A DNA stretch of 35,261 nt from an uncultured Flammeovirgaceae bacterium. Lineage in GTDB: Bacteria > Bacteroidota > Bacteroidia > Cytophagales > Cyclobacteriaceae. Shown one piece after another: positions 1 to 11,179 of this stretch. The DNA lies in contig CAKZYJ010000158.1 in assembly GCA_937884755.1 (NCBI GenBank), forward strand, positions 1-35,261. The letters are read 5' to 3'. The stretch's first letter is position 1. Every line of letters starts with the position of its first letter. The position numbers and the translations under genes were made by a program. A model generated the notes under the pieces. That model was not told the origin of the DNA. It did no database searches and saw only the letters and a program-made list of their open reading frames with translations.

Positions 1-1425
1 CTCTACTTTAAACTCCCTTCGAAGACGATCGATAATAATATCTAGGTGCAATTCACCCATACCACGCAGAATAGTCTGACCGGTTTCTTCATCGGTATTA
101 ACCTGAAGCGTAGGATCTTCTTCTACCAGTTTGGCAATTGCCATTCCTAACTTATCCACATCAGCCTGCTTTTTAGGCTCAATAGCATAGCCAATTACCG
201 GATCGGGAAAGTCCATCGATTCCAATACGATCTTATTATTTTGATCGCAAAGAGTATCACCGGTTTTAATATCCTTGAAACCTACCACTGCGCCAATATC
301 GCCAGCTCCCAGGCGTTCAATCTGGTTTTGCTTGTTGGCGTGCATCTGGAAGATTCGGCTAATTCGTTCCTTATTTTCAGAACGGGCATTATAAACGTAT
401 GATCCGGACTCTAGCACTCCAGAATATGCTCTAATAAAGCAAAGTCTACCCACGTACGGATCAGTGGCAATTTTGAAAGCCAAAGCTGAAAATGGCTCAT
501 TAAAATCAGGCTTGCGAAACACTTCCTCTTCCGTATCAGGATTTAGACCCTTAATTTTTTCTCTATCCAGGGGAGAAGGGCATAACGCCATTACGTAATC
601 CAACATGGTTTGAACTCCCTTGTTCTTAAAGGAAGAACCACACAACATGGGAACAATAGCTAAATCGATGGTTGCAGCACGAAGAGCCGAAAGGATTTCA
701 TCTTCTGTGATTGAGTTCGGATCCTCAAAATACTTTTCTAGCAAATGATCATCGTATTCAGCAACTGCTTCCAAAAGTTTTTCACGATATTCAGCCGCTT
801 CTTCAACCATATCATCAGGAATAGGCACCTCAGTAAAGGTCATACCTAGATCTTCTTCGTTCCAGATGATACCACGGTTATTAACCAAGTCAACGACCCC
901 CCGGAAATTATCTTCAGCTCCAATGGGTAATTGTAAGGGTACGGCGTTACTACCTAGCATCTCCTTTACCTGCTTACAAACTCCCAGAAAGTCAGCCCCC
1001 TGGCGATCCATCTTGTTCACAAAACCAATACGGGCAACGTTGTAGTTATTAGCCAGTCGCCAGTTAGTTTCGGATTGGGGCTCTACACCGTCTACCGCAC
1101 TAAAAAGAAACACCAGCCCATCCAATACCCGCAGAGAGCGATTCACCTCTACTGTGAAGTCAACGTGGCCAGGAGTATCAATGATGTTAATGTGGTAATC
1201 TTGCCCTCGGTACGGCCAATTCACTGTCGTTGCCGCCGAAGTAATGGTGATTCCACGCTCTTGCTCCTGCTCCATCCAGTCCATGGTAGCAGCACCATCG
1301 TGTACTTCACCGATTTTGTGGCTTACTCCCGAGTAATACAATATACGCTCGGTAGTGGTGGTCTTTCCTGCATCAATATGAGCAGCAATACCAATATTTC
1401 TTGTATATCTAAGATCTCGCTTCAT
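1..1425 (-). CDS. fusA: Elongation factor G (partial, C-terminal part outside window)
   Basis: EF-G is the GTPase that drives translocation on the ribosome and, with RRF, ribosome recycling in the cytoplasm. Translating the minus strand from ATG at 1425 gives [20 protein letters not shown], then KTTTTERIL: the P-loop AHIDAGKT. The switch region [17 protein letters not shown] and NKMD follow. About 475 of roughly 700 residues are visible, covering the G domain, domain II and the start of domain III; the reading frame is open to base 1. The start lies 7 nt after the rpsG stop, with an AGAAAGA purine run before it, so it is co-transcribed with rpsL and rpsG. The ATG is supported by the usual EF-G N-terminus. 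Very sure of identity. Confidence 0.97.
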   Translation of the reverse strand, partial: MKRDLRYTRNIGIAAHIDAGKTTTTERILYYSGVSHKIGEVHDGAATMDWMEQEQERGITITSAATTVNWPYRGQDYHINIIDTPGHVDFTVEVNRSLRVLDGLVFLFSAVDGVEPQSETNWRLANNYNVARIGFVNKMDRQGADFLGVCKQVKEMLGSNAVPLQLPIGAEDNFRGVVDLVNNRGIIWNEEDLGMTFTEVPIPDDMVEEAAEYREKLLEAVAEYDDHLLEKYFEDPNSITEDEILSALRAATIDLAIVPMLCGSSFKNKGVQTMLDYVMALCPSPLDREKIKGLNPDTEEEVFRKPDFNEPFSALAFKIATDPYVGRLCFIRAYSGVLESGSYVYNARSENKERISRIFQMHANKQNQIERLGAGDIGAVVGFKDIKTGDTLCDQNNKIVLESMDFPDPVIGYAIEPKKQADVDKLGMAIAKLVEEDPTLQVNTDEETGQTILRGMGELHLDIIIDRLRREFKVE

Positions 1426-1432
1426 TCTTTCT

Positions 1433-1900
1433 TTAGAATCTAAAGTGTGAGAAAGCTTTGTTCGCATCGGCCATACGATGCGTATCGTCTTTTTTCTTCA
1501 CCGCAGCACCTTCACCCTTAGAAGCTGCTATAATTTCTCCAGCTAAACGCTCCTTCATCGTTTTTTCACCACGAGCCCGGGCATAGCGGATAAGCCACTT
1601 AATGCCTAATGAAGTCTTTCGACTAGGACGAACTTCAAACGGAACCTGAAAAGTAGCACCACCTACTCGGCGGCTTTTAACTTCAACCGAAGGCATCACA
1701 TTGCCTAACGCTTTTTTCCAAAGTTCCAACCCATCCTCGTTGGTACGCTGCTCTACCAAATCAATCGCATCGTAGAAAATTGAGTACGCAGTACTTTTTT
1801 TTCCGTCAATCATCATATAATTCACAAAACGCGTTACCAGCGTGTTTTTGAATTTAGGATCGGGTAGAACGTATCTTTTCTTAGGTTTAGCTTTCCTCAT
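1433..1900 (-). CDS. rpsG: 30S ribosomal protein S7
   Basis: S7 binds the 3' major domain of 16S rRNA, nucleates assembly of the 30S head and contacts E-site tRNA. The 155-residue product has the normal bacterial length. It starts [10 protein letters not shown] and contains the family signature around [20 protein letters not shown], followed by the [18 protein letters not shown] segment and a basic C-terminal half. It sits between rpsL (17 nt upstream) and fusA (7 nt downstream), the classical str order. In E. coli S7 is the translational repressor of the str operon; whether that holds here cannot be seen from the sequence. Nothing unusual in the protein. Confidence 0.98.
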   Translation of the reverse strand: MRKAKPKKRYVLPDPKFKNTLVTRFVNYMMIDGKKSTAYSIFYDAIDLVEQRTNEDGLELWKKALGNVMPSVEVKSRRVGGATFQVPFEVRPSRKTSLGIKWLIRYARARGEKTMKERLAGEIIAASKGEGAAVKKKDDTHRMADANKAFSHFRF

Positions 1901-1917
1901 TGTGCTTAATTATGAGA

Positions 1918-2292
1918 TTATTTTTTAGGGCGCTTAGCACCGTACTTTGATCTTCGCTGCAATCGACCATTAACACCGGCTGTATCAAGCGCTCCCCGAA
2001 TAATATGGTAACGCACACCAGGTAAATCTTTAACTCGGCCACCTCGGATCAGGACAATTGAATGCTCCTGAAGGTTATGGCCTTCTCCCGGAATGTAGGC
2101 ATTTACTTCTCTCCCGTTGGTTAATCGAACCCGGGCAACTTTACGCATGGCCGAGTTAGGCTTTTTAGGAGTAGTAGTGTACACTCTAGTGCAAACTCCG
2201 CGTCGTTGTGGACAAGCATCTAAAGCTGGAGATTTTGATTTAGAAGTTAATTCTTTCCTTCCTTTTCTTACTAACTGCTGAATGGTAGGCAT
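1918..2292 (-). CDS. rpsL: 30S ribosomal protein S12
   Basis: S12 sits at the decoding centre of the 30S subunit and affects accuracy. The protein is 124 residues, of standard length, starting [13 protein letters not shown]. The decoding loop [10 protein letters not shown] keeps lysines at 43 and 44, and [10 protein letters not shown] keeps Lys88 and Asp89, so the residues whose substitution gives streptomycin resistance are in the susceptible state. Asp89 is the usual site of beta-methylthiolation. It is the first gene of rpsL-rpsG-fusA, and a promoter with a good Bacteroidota consensus lies about 45-75 nt upstream of its ATG, so it does not depend only on readthrough from rpoC. Confidence 0.98.
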   Translation of the reverse strand: MPTIQQLVRKGRKELTSKSKSPALDACPQRRGVCTRVYTTTPKKPNSAMRKVARVRLTNGREVNAYIPGEGHNLQEHSIVLIRGGRVKDLPGVRYHIIRGALDTAGVNGRLQRRSKYGAKRPKK

Positions 2293-2313
2293 TAAAATTT
2301 ATCGTTATTTTTT

Positions 2314-2335
2314 CACCTCGCTAATTTTTGAGGTG
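2314..2335 (-). repeat. 6-bp inverted repeat abutting the rpsL -7 box
   Basis: On the minus strand CACCTC (2335-2330) and GAGGTG (2319-2314) form a perfect 6-bp inverted repeat with a 10-nt A/T-rich loop. It begins immediately after the G of the -7 element. If transcription starts a few bases after the box, only part of the 5' arm would be in the RNA, so it could be a DNA operator or initially transcribed signal as easily as an mRNA hairpin. No T-run follows on the minus strand, so it is not a terminator. Confidence 0.5.
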
Positions 2336-2366
2336 CAAAGTTAGCCAAATTGACGGTTTATAACAA
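2336..2366 (-). promoter_or_regulatory. Promoter of rpsL-rpsG-fusA
   Basis: Minus-strand TTG at 2366-2364 is followed after 20 nt by TAACTTTG at 2343-2336, an exact match to TAnnTTTG. This is the primary-sigma promoter architecture known from Bacteroidota. It lies in the 95-nt gap between the DUF3467 stop and the rpsL start, the largest gap in this part of the block, and implies a separate start for the str genes. Confidence 0.75.
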
Positions 2367-2387
2367 AATAATATATCAAATTAGTTC

Positions 2388-2729
2388 TCAAGCCTCCCCA
2401 ATTGCACCTCCAAAATTTATAGGAAATTTGGGAGTCTCTTCCGATTGCTTTATCGGACCAAATGCGTTTTCAAATTTTTCAATATTATCCTGAAGTGCAT
2501 ACAGCAGTCGCTTAGCATGATCAGGGGTAATAATTATCCGAGATTTAACTTTGGCTTTCGGGGTACCCGGCATTAAACGAATGAAATCAATCACAAACTC
2601 ACTATTGGAGTGAGCAATAGTAGCAAGATTAGCGTATTGGCCCTCGGCAATTTCTTCCGAGAGCTCAATACTAATCTGATTTCGTCGCTGCTGCTCCTCT
2701 TGAAGCTTATCCTTCTCCTGGTCGTCCAT
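2388..2729 (-). CDS. DUF3467 family protein downstream of rpoC
   Basis: A 113-residue protein of unknown function. Its first 20 residues are very rich in Asp, Glu, Gln, Lys and Arg and probably helical. The core, about residues 18-95, holds NSEFVIDFIRLMPGTPKAKV, then SRIIITPDHAKRLLYALQ and NIEKFENAFG, which is the DUF3467 pattern. There is no signal peptide or membrane segment, so it is cytoplasmic. The ATG follows the rpoC stop after one base (TAG-T-ATG), so it must be translated from the rpoB-rpoC mRNA, probably by translational coupling. The tight link suggests a role connected with RNA polymerase, but that is inference. The family call is fairly sure; the function is unknown. Confidence 0.88.
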   Translation of the reverse strand: MDDQEKDKLQEEQQRRNQISIELSEEIAEGQYANLATIAHSNSEFVIDFIRLMPGTPKAKVKSRIIITPDHAKRLLYALQDNIEKFENAFGPIKQSEETPKFPINFGGAIGEA

Positions 2730-2730
2730 A

Positions 2731-5700
2731 CTAGTTGGTTTCTAGCGTGCTGCTTTCCTCAATACGATTTTCGCGGGAGGAGCGTAAAGCTTCGTACTCT
2801 TCTTTAGAACCAACGATGATGTTTTTGTAAGCCCGCATTCCTGTACCTGCCGGAATCAGGTGACCAACAATTACATTTTCCTTCAGCCCATTCAGGTTAT
2901 CAGCTTTTCCTCGGATGGAAGCCTCGCTGAGTACCTTCGTAGTCTCCTGGAAAGATGCGGCTGAAATAAAGCTTTCGGTACCAAGCGAAGCCTGAGTAAT
3001 TCCCTGTAGTGTAGGCTTAGCCACCGCTGGCTGAGCATCTCGCACCTGCACTACGGTTTTATCCTGCCGCTTCAGCATAGAATTTTCATCTCGCAACTGT
3101 CGAGATGAAATAATCATTCCTTGTTTGAAATTGGCTGAGTCACCAGCTTCCACTACCACCTTCTTATCCAGCATAGTATCATTTTCTTCCCGGAAAGAGA
3201 ATTTATCAACGACCTGACGAGGTAAGAAACTAGTGTCACCCGGATCATCAATCTCAACTTTCTGCATCATCTGGCTCACAATTACCTCAATGTGCTTATC
3301 GTTGATTTTCACCCCTTGCAGTCGGTATACTTCCTGGATTTCATTTACCAGATATTCCTGAACTGCAGTTGGGCCTTTAATCGCTAAAATATCCGCCGGA
3401 GTAATAGCTCCGTCAGACAACGGCATACCTGCTCTTACAAAGTCGTTATCCTGAACCAGAATATGTTTGGAAAGCGGTACTAGGTAGCGCTTCTTGATTC
3501 CGTCTTTGGACTCAATAAAGATTTCACGATTACCACGCTTGATTCCACCGTAGGTTACTGCACCGTTGATCTCACTAACTACCGCCGGATTAGATGGGTT
3601 ACGAGCCTCAAACAACTCAGTAACTCGAGGCAGACCACCGGTAATGTCTCGTGATTTACTCATCATACGAGGAATCTTAGCAATTACCTGACCCGCCCTT
3701 ACTTTATCTTCCTTATCTACTGCCAAGTGCGCACCTACCGGAATATTATAAGACTTCTGCTCATTCTCGCCCCCAGAAGGCTTGATTACAATAGCCGGGT
3801 TCTTGGTCTTATCCCGGGTTTCAGTAATCACTTTTTCCCGGTGACCAGTTTGTTCGTCGTATTCTTCTTTGTAAGTAATACCTTGCTCTATGTACTCGAA
3901 GTCTACCTCACCTTCAAACTCAGAAAGAATAACCGCGTTGTAAGGATCCCAGTAGCATAGCTCATCTCCTTTTTCAACTTTATCTCCTTCTTTTACTCGT
4001 AAGAATGAACCGTAAGGAGCATTATTGGTAGAGTAAACCTTACCCGATTTTTCATCCACAATCTTAATCTCTCCCGAACGACCCATTACCACTGTTTTGG
4101 GTTCGCCTTCGTCATCCGTGGTTTCTAGGTAACGAAGTTCTTCAAACTCAATCTTGCCACTGAATTTAGCCTTGATAGTTGCTTCAACCGCAATGTTAGA
4201 AGCAGTACCACCCACGTGGAATGTGCGTAAGGTCAACTGAGTACCAGGCTCACCGATTGACTGGGCGGCAATCACCCCAACCGATTCCCCGTTCTGTACC
4301 ATATAGCCAGTAGACAGATTTCGTCCGTAGCACTTGGAGCAAATACCGTTTTTAGTTTCGCAGGTGAGTGGAGAACGAATTTCCATTTCTTCGATGCCAC
4401 TCTCGTCAATCTTAGCCGCCAGCTCTTCGGTGACCTCTTCTCCCGACTTAATTATTATTTCATCAGAAATAGGATCGAAAACATCATGAACAGCTACCCG
4501 ACCCAGAATTCGCTCGGATAGCGGCTCTACTACTTCTTCATTATCTTTCAGTGAGGCTACAAGTAGCCCGCGGACCGTTCCGCAATCTTCCTCCCGGATT
4601 ACTACGTCCTGAGCAACGTCTACTAATCGGCGGGTAAGGTAACCGGCATCCGCAGTTTTAAGGGCGGTATCTGCTAGACCTTTTCGGGCACCATGGGTAG
4701 AGATGAAATACTCAATTACATCCAATCCTTCTTTGAAGTTAGACAGGATAGGGTTTTCAATAATCTCTCCTACTGAGCCTTGCAGGTTTTTCTGAGGCTT
4801 AGCCATCAGTCCACGCATACCGCCCAACTGGCGAATCTGTTCACGAGAACCTCGCGCACCCGAGTGCATCATCATATAAATAGAGTTGAACCCTAGTTGG
4901 TCTTCCTCCATTTTCTTCATCAGAGCGTTAGTCAAACGCGAGTTTACCCGAGTCCAGACATCAATCACCTGATTGTAGCGTTCGTTATCGGTGATCAGTC
5001 CCATGAAGTAGTTATTTCTTACGGAATCAACTTCCTCCTTAGCTTCTTTAATCAGACCTAGTTTATCGTTAGGTACGATGATGTCATCCAGTCCAATGGA
5101 AAGACCACCTTTGTAGGCCATCTGGAAACCGAGCTCTTTAATATCATCCAGGAACTTAGCCGTACGTGAGATACCTGCGATTTTGTACACCATCGCGATG
5201 ATCTGCTGTAACTTTTTCTTAGTAAGTAATTCATTTACATAACCAACCTCTTCCGGCACTAACTGGTTGAAAATTACTCGACCAGCTACGGTTTCTACCA
5301 TCGCCTCTTCCAGTTCGTTCTGTTCGTTACGAACCTTAGTACGTACCTTAATATGAGCATGCTTCGAAATTTGCCCTTCGTTCAGAGCAATAATCACTTC
5401 CTCAGGGCTGTAGAATGAAAGTCCTTCACCTTCCACCGGTACCTTTTCGGTGCTCTTGCGCCCTTTAGTTACGTAGTACAGTCCTAGTACCATGTCCTGA
5501 GAAGGAACGGTAATAGGTGCTCCGTTAGCGGGATTTAGGATATTATGCCTGGAAAGCATCAGCATAGAAGCCTCCAGTACGGCCTCGTGCCCCAATGGAA
5601 CGTGAACTGCCATCTGGTCACCATCAAAGTCAGCGTTAAAAGCAGTACAAACCAACGGATGCAATTGAATAGCTTTACCTTCGATCAATTTTGGCTGGAA

Positions 5701-7050
5701 TGCTTGAATACCCAATCGGTGCAACGTAGGTGCTCGATTCAACAGTACTGGATGTCCTTTTAACACGTTCTCCAGAATATCCCAGACTACCGGATCTTTG
5801 CGATCTACGATCTTCTTGGCTGATTTTACGGTCTTTACAATCCCTCTTTCAATCAGCTTACGGATAATAAAGGGTTTGAATAGCTCCGCGGCCATGTCTT
5901 TAGGCAAACCGCATTCGTGCATTTTCAACTCAGGCCCCACTACAATCACCGAGCGACCGGAATAGTCAACCCGCTTACCAAGTAGGTTTTGGCGGAAACG
6001 CCCCTGCTTTCCTTTCAGCATATCACTGAGCGATTTTAAGGCACGGTTTCCATCCGAACGCACTGCGTTTACTTTACGTGAGTTATCAAATAGTGAATCT
6101 ACCGCTTCCTGAAGCATACGCTTTTCATTCCGAAGGATTACTTCCGGCGCCTTTATATCAATCAGTCGCTTAAGTCGGTTATTTCGGATAATCACCCGAC
6201 GGTAGAGATCGTTCAAATCAGATGTTGCGAAACGCCCACCATCTAGCGGTACTAACGGACGCAATTCAGGAGGAATCACCGGCACCATTTTGATAACCAT
6301 CCACTCCGGACGGTTTTCAATACGGGTACGAGCATCGCGGAAAGATTCTACTACCTTCAAACGCTTTAACGCCTCGGCTTTTCGCTGCTGAGAAGTATCG
6401 GTAGCGGCCTGATGACGGAGGCTGTACGAAAGCTCATCTAGTTCAATGCGAGCTAATAGCATCTCCAGCGCTTCGGCTCCCATTTTAGCAATAAACTTGT
6501 TAGGATCGGTATCATCAAGCTTCTGGTTATCGGCAGGAAGCTTATCGATGATATCCAGGTATTCGTCCTCGGTCAGGTAATCCAGATAGCTAATACCATC
6601 TTCAGCTTTCACCCCGGCCTGAATTACTACGTAGCGTTCGTAGTAAATGATCTGATCCAACTTTTTAGTGGAAAGCCCCAGCAGATAACCGATTTTATTT
6701 GGCAGCGACCGGAAGTACCAAATGTGAGCAACCGGAACTACCAACTCGATATGCCCCATTCGCTCCCGTCGCACTTTTTTCTCAGTTACTTCTACTCCAC
6801 TACGGTCGCAAATAATACCTTTGTAGCGACTACGCTTATATTTTCCGCAATGCCATTCACAATCTTTTACCGGCCCAAAGATGCGCTCGCAGAACAAGCC
6901 CCCCATTTCAGGTTTATAGGTTCGATAATTGATGGTCTCGGGTTGCGTAACTTCACCGTGAGAGCTTTCTAAAATAGACTCCGGTGAAGCAAGACTAATG
7001 GTAACCTTAGAAAAATCGTTGGTAAATTTCTTGTTTTTCTTGAATGCCAT
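2731..7050 (-). CDS. rpoC: DNA-directed RNA polymerase subunit beta'
   Basis: The catalytic beta' subunit, 1439 residues. The active-site motif NADFDGD is at 472-478 with Mg-binding Asp474, Asp476 and Asp478. The bridge helix and trigger loop follow ([18 protein letters not shown] near 783-800). The second zinc site is intact: Cys823, Cys897, Cys904 and Cys907. The first zinc ribbon is unusual. The E. coli ligands C70, C72, C85 and C88 align with Trp66, Cys68, Cys81 and Ser84, so only two are kept; an extra Cys64 and His67 are nearby ([11 protein letters not shown], then [11 protein letters not shown]). I checked this against the DNA at 6781-6900. It lies 71 nt after rpoB, and the DUF3467 gene follows one base after its stop. 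Identity is certain; the ribbon change needs alignment with relatives. Confidence 0.99.
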   Translation of the reverse strand: MAFKKNKKFTNDFSKVTISLASPESILESSHGEVTQPETINYRTYKPEMGGLFCERIFGPVKDCEWHCGKYKRSRYKGIICDRSGVEVTEKKVRRERMGHIELVVPVAHIWYFRSLPNKIGYLLGLSTKKLDQIIYYERYVVIQAGVKAEDGISYLDYLTEDEYLDIIDKLPADNQKLDDTDPNKFIAKMGAEALEMLLARIELDELSYSLRHQAATDTSQQRKAEALKRLKVVESFRDARTRIENRPEWMVIKMVPVIPPELRPLVPLDGGRFATSDLNDLYRRVIIRNNRLKRLIDIKAPEVILRNEKRMLQEAVDSLFDNSRKVNAVRSDGNRALKSLSDMLKGKQGRFRQNLLGKRVDYSGRSVIVVGPELKMHECGLPKDMAAELFKPFIIRKLIERGIVKTVKSAKKIVDRKDPVVWDILENVLKGHPVLLNRAPTLHRLGIQAFQPKLIEGKAIQLHPLVCTAFNADFDGDQMAVHVPLGHEAVLEASMLMLSRHNILNPANGAPITVPSQDMVLGLYYVTKGRKSTEKVPVEGEGLSFYSPEEVIIALNEGQISKHAHIKVRTKVRNEQNELEEAMVETVAGRVIFNQLVPEEVGYVNELLTKKKLQQIIAMVYKIAGISRTAKFLDDIKELGFQMAYKGGLSIGLDDIIVPNDKLGLIKEAKEEVDSVRNNYFMGLITDNERYNQVIDVWTRVNSRLTNALMKKMEEDQLGFNSIYMMMHSGARGSREQIRQLGGMRGLMAKPQKNLQGSVGEIIENPILSNFKEGLDVIEYFISTHGARKGLADTALKTADAGYLTRRLVDVAQDVVIREEDCGTVRGLLVASLKDNEEVVEPLSERILGRVAVHDVFDPISDEIIIKSGEEVTEELAAKIDESGIEEMEIRSPLTCETKNGICSKCYGRNLSTGYMVQNGESVGVIAAQSIGEPGTQLTLRTFHVGGTASNIAVEATIKAKFSGKIEFEELRYLETTDDEGEPKTVVMGRSGEIKIVDEKSGKVYSTNNAPYGSFLRVKEGDKVEKGDELCYWDPYNAVILSEFEGEVDFEYIEQGITYKEEYDEQTGHREKVITETRDKTKNPAIVIKPSGGENEQKSYNIPVGAHLAVDKEDKVRAGQVIAKIPRMMSKSRDITGGLPRVTELFEARNPSNPAVVSEINGAVTYGGIKRGNREIFIESKDGIKKRYLVPLSKHILVQDNDFVRAGMPLSDGAITPADILAIKGPTAVQEYLVNEIQEVYRLQGVKINDKHIEVIVSQMMQKVEIDDPGDTSFLPRQVVDKFSFREENDTMLDKKVVVEAGDSANFKQGMIISSRQLRDENSMLKRQDKTVVQVRDAQPAVAKPTLQGITQASLGTESFISAASFQETTKVLSEASIRGKADNLNGLKENVIVGHLIPAGTGMRAYKNIIVGSKEEYEALRSSRENRIEESSTLETN

Positions 7051-7098
7051 ACTTTATATCAATTGAAAATTGAAAGTGAATAATGGTAAATGAGTGCC

Positions 7099-7119
7099 TA
7101 CTGGGGTAGACACCCAGTA
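7099..7119 (-). terminator. Hairpin directly after the rpoB stop codon
   Basis: On the minus strand TACTGGG (7119-7113) pairs with CCCAGTA (7105-7099) around a 7-nt loop, starting 3 nt after the rpoB stop. No T-run follows, so it is a weak terminator at best. A processing or mRNA-stability element between rpoB and rpoC is equally possible. Confidence 0.4.
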
Positions 7120-7121
7120 TT

Positions 7122-10100
7122 TTAGTCTAGTGTAATTTCCAGTGCTAGTCCACGCAACTCGTGTACCAGTACGTTGAAAGACTCCGGTATGTTCGGCCGG
7201 GGCAAATTCTCTCCTTTCACAATAGCCTCGTAGGCCTTAGCTCGCCCTACTACGTCGTCTGACTTCACAGTAAGAATTTCCTGCAGAACGTTAGCCGCAC
7301 CGAAGGCTTCTAATGCCCACACTTCCATCTCACCGAATCGCTGTCCACCAAATTGCGCTTTGCCTCCTAACGGTTGCTGCGTAATGAGTGAGTAAGGTCC
7401 AATAGAGCGTGCGTGCATCTTATCGTCAACCAGGTGGCCGAGCTTAAGCATGTAAATCACCCCTACGGTTACCTTCTGGTCAAATCTCACACCCGTTAGC
7501 CCGTCGTACAGATACGTACGGCCATAATCAGGCAGTTTGGCTTCTTTCAGCTCTTTCTCAACGTCTTCCATGGTAGCACCATCGAAGATAGGAGTAGCGT
7601 AGCGCTTATTAAGCTTTAGACCGGCCCAGCCCAGAACAGTTTCGTAGATTTGGCCGATATTCATCCGAGATGGTACCCCTAGCGGATTCAATACAATATC
7701 TACTGGCGTTCCATCCGCTTGGAAAGGCATATCTTCCTCCCGTACAATCTTGGCAACAACCCCTTTGTTTCCGTGGCGGCCCGCCATCTTATCACCTACC
7801 TTCAGCTTACGTTTCTTTGCAACGTAAACTTTGGCTAACTGAACAATACCGGCCGGTAACTCATCTCCTACTTCTAGGGTGAAACGTTCACGTTTGAAAC
7901 GAGCGGTGATTTCATTGCGACGGTTATTGTAATTTTTAACCAGTTCGCCAATCAGGTGATCGATGCGCTCGTCATCGGTCCAGTTATCGACAATAATATC
8001 GGCAATCAGGTTAGCTTCTTCGGGAACGCTGTACGAACTCTCATCACGATAAATATTTTTATCGGGGAAGAGATTGTTCTCAATGTTCTGGCGGTTGAAT
8101 TTTACGCCCCTCGACATGATCTCATCACCAAACTTATGTTTGATGCCCTGAGAAGTTTTTCCATCGAGAAGAGAAATCATTTTATCAATCATATCAGCTC
8201 TCACAGCTAACAGATCGTTTTTGAAACGTGCTTTCAAGGTTTCAACCTCTTTCCGGGCCTTAGCTCTCAAGTCTTTATCCTTCTTAGGACGAGAGAATAG
8301 TTTGGTATCAATTACTGTTCCACGCAACGAAGGGGAAGCTCGTAAGGAGGCGTCCTTTACATCGCCCGCTTTGTCACCAAAGATGGCCCGAAGTAATTTT
8401 TCTTCTGGAGTAGGATCAGTCTCACCTTTAGGGGTGATCTTACCAATAAGAATATCTCCTTCTTTTACATCAGCACCTACTCGGATAATACCGTTTTCGT
8501 CAAGGTTTTTAACCGCATCTTCACTTACATTCGGAATTTCGGAAGTAAGCTCCTCTTCCCCACGCTTGGTATCCCGTACTTCCAATTCAAATTCTTCAAT
8601 ATGAACGGAGGTAAATACATCGTCGCGTACTACCCTTTCAGAGATAACAATAGCATCTTCAAAGTTGTATCCTTGCCAAGGCATAAAGGCCACTAACAAA
8701 TTACGACCCAGAGCCAACTCCCCATTTTCGGTAGCAAATCCTTCACAAAGCACCTCCCCCTTAGTTACTCGCTGCCCTTTCAATACGATTGGCTTAAGGT
8801 TAACGCAAGTATCCTGGTTGGTGCGTCGGAACTTGATTAGATTATAAGTTTTTAGATCATCACCGAAGTTGATTAGACGTTCATCATCAGTCAGGTCATA
8901 CTTAACAGTAATTTTGTTAGAATCAACATAGTGAATTTCACCATTACCTTCTGCCACAATTAATGACCGAGAATCCTGAGCAACTCTGGACTCTAAGCCG
9001 GTTCCAACAATAGGTGCCTGAGGCTTCAACAACGGTACTGCTTGACGCTGCATGTTCGATCCCATCAAAGCCCGGTTAGCATCGTCATGCTCTAGGAACG
9101 GAATTAATGAAGCAGCTACGGATACAATCTGATTAGGAGCGATGTCCATGTAGGTCAGATCATCGGGTCCAACCACAGGGAAGTCGCCCTCATAACGTGC
9201 CTTAATGGTATCGTTAACAAACTCACCACTATCTTTAATAGGAGCGTTTGCCTGAGCGATGTTATGAGTATCTTCCTCTTCAGCGGTCAAATAAACCACA
9301 TCCTTCGTAACAATCCCGCTATCAACTTTACGGTAGGGAGTTTCAATAAAGCCCATGGTGTTCACTTTGGCGTGAACGCAAAGTGATGAGATAAGCCCAA
9401 TGTTCGGTCCTTCCGGAGTTTCAATAGTACACAGGCGCCCGTAGTGCGTATAGTGAACGTCTCGTACCTCAAATCCAGCTCGCTCCCGAGACAGGCCGCC
9501 TGGACCTAAAGCCGACATACGTCGCTTATGGGTTACTTCAGCCAATGGATTGGTCTGATCCATAAACTGCGAAAGCTGGTTAGTTCCGAAGAATGAGTTA
9601 ATGACCGAAGATAGAGTCCGAGCATTGATCAAGTCGACGGGCTTGAAGTCCTCATTATCACGAACATTCATCCGCTCCTTAATGGTACGGGCCATACGGG
9701 CTAAACCTACTCCAAACTGGCTGTAAAGTTGCTCACCCACTGTACGAACTCGACGATTGCTTAAGTGATCAATATCATCAACTACTGCCCGAGAGTTAAT
9801 AAGACCGATCAAGTACTTCACAATCTTAATAATATCTTCTTTGGTCAGTACGCGGATGTCAGAATCAATCTCCAGATCCAGCTTCTTATTGATCCGGTAA
9901 CGACCCACCTCACCTAAATCGTAGCGTTTGTCGCTAAAGAACAAGCTCTGAATAATATCTCGGGCAGTTTGTTCGTCAGGAGCTTCCGTATTGCGAAGCT
10001 GACGGTAAATTTGCTCTACTGCTTCTTTCTCAGAGTTGGAAGGGTCTTTCTGGAGGGTGTTATAAATAATAGAATAATCGGTAACATTTACGTCCTCTCG

Positions 10101-11021
10101 GTGAAGAATGATCGAGTCATTACCAGAATCCAATATTGTTTCAATATCTTCTTCCTGAAGCACAGAATCACGCTCCAGTAGCACTTCGTTTCGGTCGATA
10201 GAAACTACTTCGCCGGTATCTTCATCCACAAAATCTTCCGTCCAGGTGCGTAGTACTCTTGCGGCTAACTTCCGGCCAGTGTATTTTTTTAGGTTCTTTT
10301 CGTTAGCTTCAACTTCCTCAGATAGACCGAAAAGATTTAGAATGTCTTTATCAAGCCCCCAGCCGATAGCCCGCAATAACGTAGTTACCGGAAATTTCTT
10401 CTTCCGGTCGATGTAAGCATACATTACGTTATTTACATCAGTAGCAAACTCAATCCAAGAACCTTTGAACGGAATAATCCGGGCAGAATACAGTTTAGTA
10501 CCGTTAGTATGCTTACTCTGTGCAAAGAAAACACCAGGAGAGCGGTGTAACTGAGATACAATGACGCGTTCAGCTCCGTTAATAATGAAAGAGCCCTTAA
10601 CGGTCATGTAGGGGATATTTCCTAGAAAAACCTCCTGCTCAATGGTCTCAAAATCTTCATTATCTTCATCATTACAAGAAAGACGAAGTTTGGCCTTTAA
10701 CGGTACCGAATAGGTAAGTCCACGGTCAATAGATTCGTCAACTGAATATTTAGGAGGATCAATTACATAGTCAATAAACTCAAGAACAAAGTTTTCCCGA
10801 GAGTCGGTAATCGGAAAGTTTTCCGAAAAAACTTTGTATAATCCTTCATTTTTCCGTTGTTCAGCCGGAGTATCAATCTGTAAAAAGTCTTGAAAGGACT
10901 GTAACTGAACGTTGAGAAAATCAGGATAATCAAGTACCTTTCCAATAGAAGCAAAGCTAATACGGTTAGGGATACCTGCCGTTAAGCTGGTACGGTTATT
11001 GGTTTTTTTTACGTTAGCCAA
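7122..11021 (-). CDS. rpoB: DNA-directed RNA polymerase subunit beta
   Basis: The beta subunit of RNA polymerase, 1299 residues, in the usual range for Bacteroidota. The rifampicin-binding region reads [20 protein letters not shown], then RMSALGPGG. Asp488, His498 and Ser503 correspond to E. coli D516, H526 and S531, so the drug-contact residues are all in the susceptible state. The motifs [11 protein letters not shown] and [16 protein letters not shown] and the C-terminal [24 protein letters not shown] are intact. It begins 158 nt after rplL, the gap that carries a terminator-like hairpin, and is followed by rpoC. The ATG at 11021 is supported by the conserved N-terminal region beginning near residue 17. 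Confidence 0.99.
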   Translation of the reverse strand: MANVKKTNNRTSLTAGIPNRISFASIGKVLDYPDFLNVQLQSFQDFLQIDTPAEQRKNEGLYKVFSENFPITDSRENFVLEFIDYVIDPPKYSVDESIDRGLTYSVPLKAKLRLSCNDEDNEDFETIEQEVFLGNIPYMTVKGSFIINGAERVIVSQLHRSPGVFFAQSKHTNGTKLYSARIIPFKGSWIEFATDVNNVMYAYIDRKKKFPVTTLLRAIGWGLDKDILNLFGLSEEVEANEKNLKKYTGRKLAARVLRTWTEDFVDEDTGEVVSIDRNEVLLERDSVLQEEDIETILDSGNDSIILHREDVNVTDYSIIYNTLQKDPSNSEKEAVEQIYRQLRNTEAPDEQTARDIIQSLFFSDKRYDLGEVGRYRINKKLDLEIDSDIRVLTKEDIIKIVKYLIGLINSRAVVDDIDHLSNRRVRTVGEQLYSQFGVGLARMARTIKERMNVRDNEDFKPVDLINARTLSSVINSFFGTNQLSQFMDQTNPLAEVTHKRRMSALGPGGLSRERAGFEVRDVHYTHYGRLCTIETPEGPNIGLISSLCVHAKVNTMGFIETPYRKVDSGIVTKDVVYLTAEEEDTHNIAQANAPIKDSGEFVNDTIKARYEGDFPVVGPDDLTYMDIAPNQIVSVAASLIPFLEHDDANRALMGSNMQRQAVPLLKPQAPIVGTGLESRVAQDSRSLIVAEGNGEIHYVDSNKITVKYDLTDDERLINFGDDLKTYNLIKFRRTNQDTCVNLKPIVLKGQRVTKGEVLCEGFATENGELALGRNLLVAFMPWQGYNFEDAIVISERVVRDDVFTSVHIEEFELEVRDTKRGEEELTSEIPNVSEDAVKNLDENGIIRVGADVKEGDILIGKITPKGETDPTPEEKLLRAIFGDKAGDVKDASLRASPSLRGTVIDTKLFSRPKKDKDLRAKARKEVETLKARFKNDLLAVRADMIDKMISLLDGKTSQGIKHKFGDEIMSRGVKFNRQNIENNLFPDKNIYRDESSYSVPEEANLIADIIVDNWTDDERIDHLIGELVKNYNNRRNEITARFKRERFTLEVGDELPAGIVQLAKVYVAKKRKLKVGDKMAGRHGNKGVVAKIVREEDMPFQADGTPVDIVLNPLGVPSRMNIGQIYETVLGWAGLKLNKRYATPIFDGATMEDVEKELKEAKLPDYGRTYLYDGLTGVRFDQKVTVGVIYMLKLGHLVDDKMHARSIGPYSLITQQPLGGKAQFGGQRFGEMEVWALEAFGAANVLQEILTVKSDDVVGRAKAYEAIVKGENLPRPNIPESFNVLVHELRGLALEITLD

Positions 11022-11111
11022 AACACTTCAATTTTGTTGGTGATAGGAATAATCAGTACGGTAGCCCAATCGGTGAAAGGGGCTAGCTTACAATAAGGTT
11101 AATACAAACAG

Positions 11112-11139
11112 GAAAAGACCTGACTGCTTTGCCAGGCCT
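11112..11139 (-). terminator. Probable attenuator between rplL and rpoB
   Basis: On the minus strand AGGCCTGGC (11139-11131) pairs with GTCAGGTCT (11124-11116): nine pairs including two G-U, with a 6-nt loop AAAGCA, directly followed by TTTT. It sits about 40 nt after the rplL stop. This is the form of a Rho-independent terminator. Because rpoB has no clear promoter of its own in the gap, partial readthrough is the likely outcome, as known for the E. coli rplL-rpoB attenuator. Confidence 0.6.
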
Positions 11140-11179
11140 ATAAATCTTAAAATGAAATATGGTCGTGGTATATTTCTAT

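Noticed and set aside
1075-1443. Plus-strand open frame of 122 codons opposite fusA
   Set aside because: It lies wholly antisense to the conserved EF-G G domain apart from a few bases and shows no protein-like features.
9000-9700. Rifampicin or streptomycin resistance alleles in rpoB or rpsL
   Set aside because: Residues equivalent to E. coli RpoB D516, H526 and S531, and S12 Lys43 and Lys88, are all wild type.
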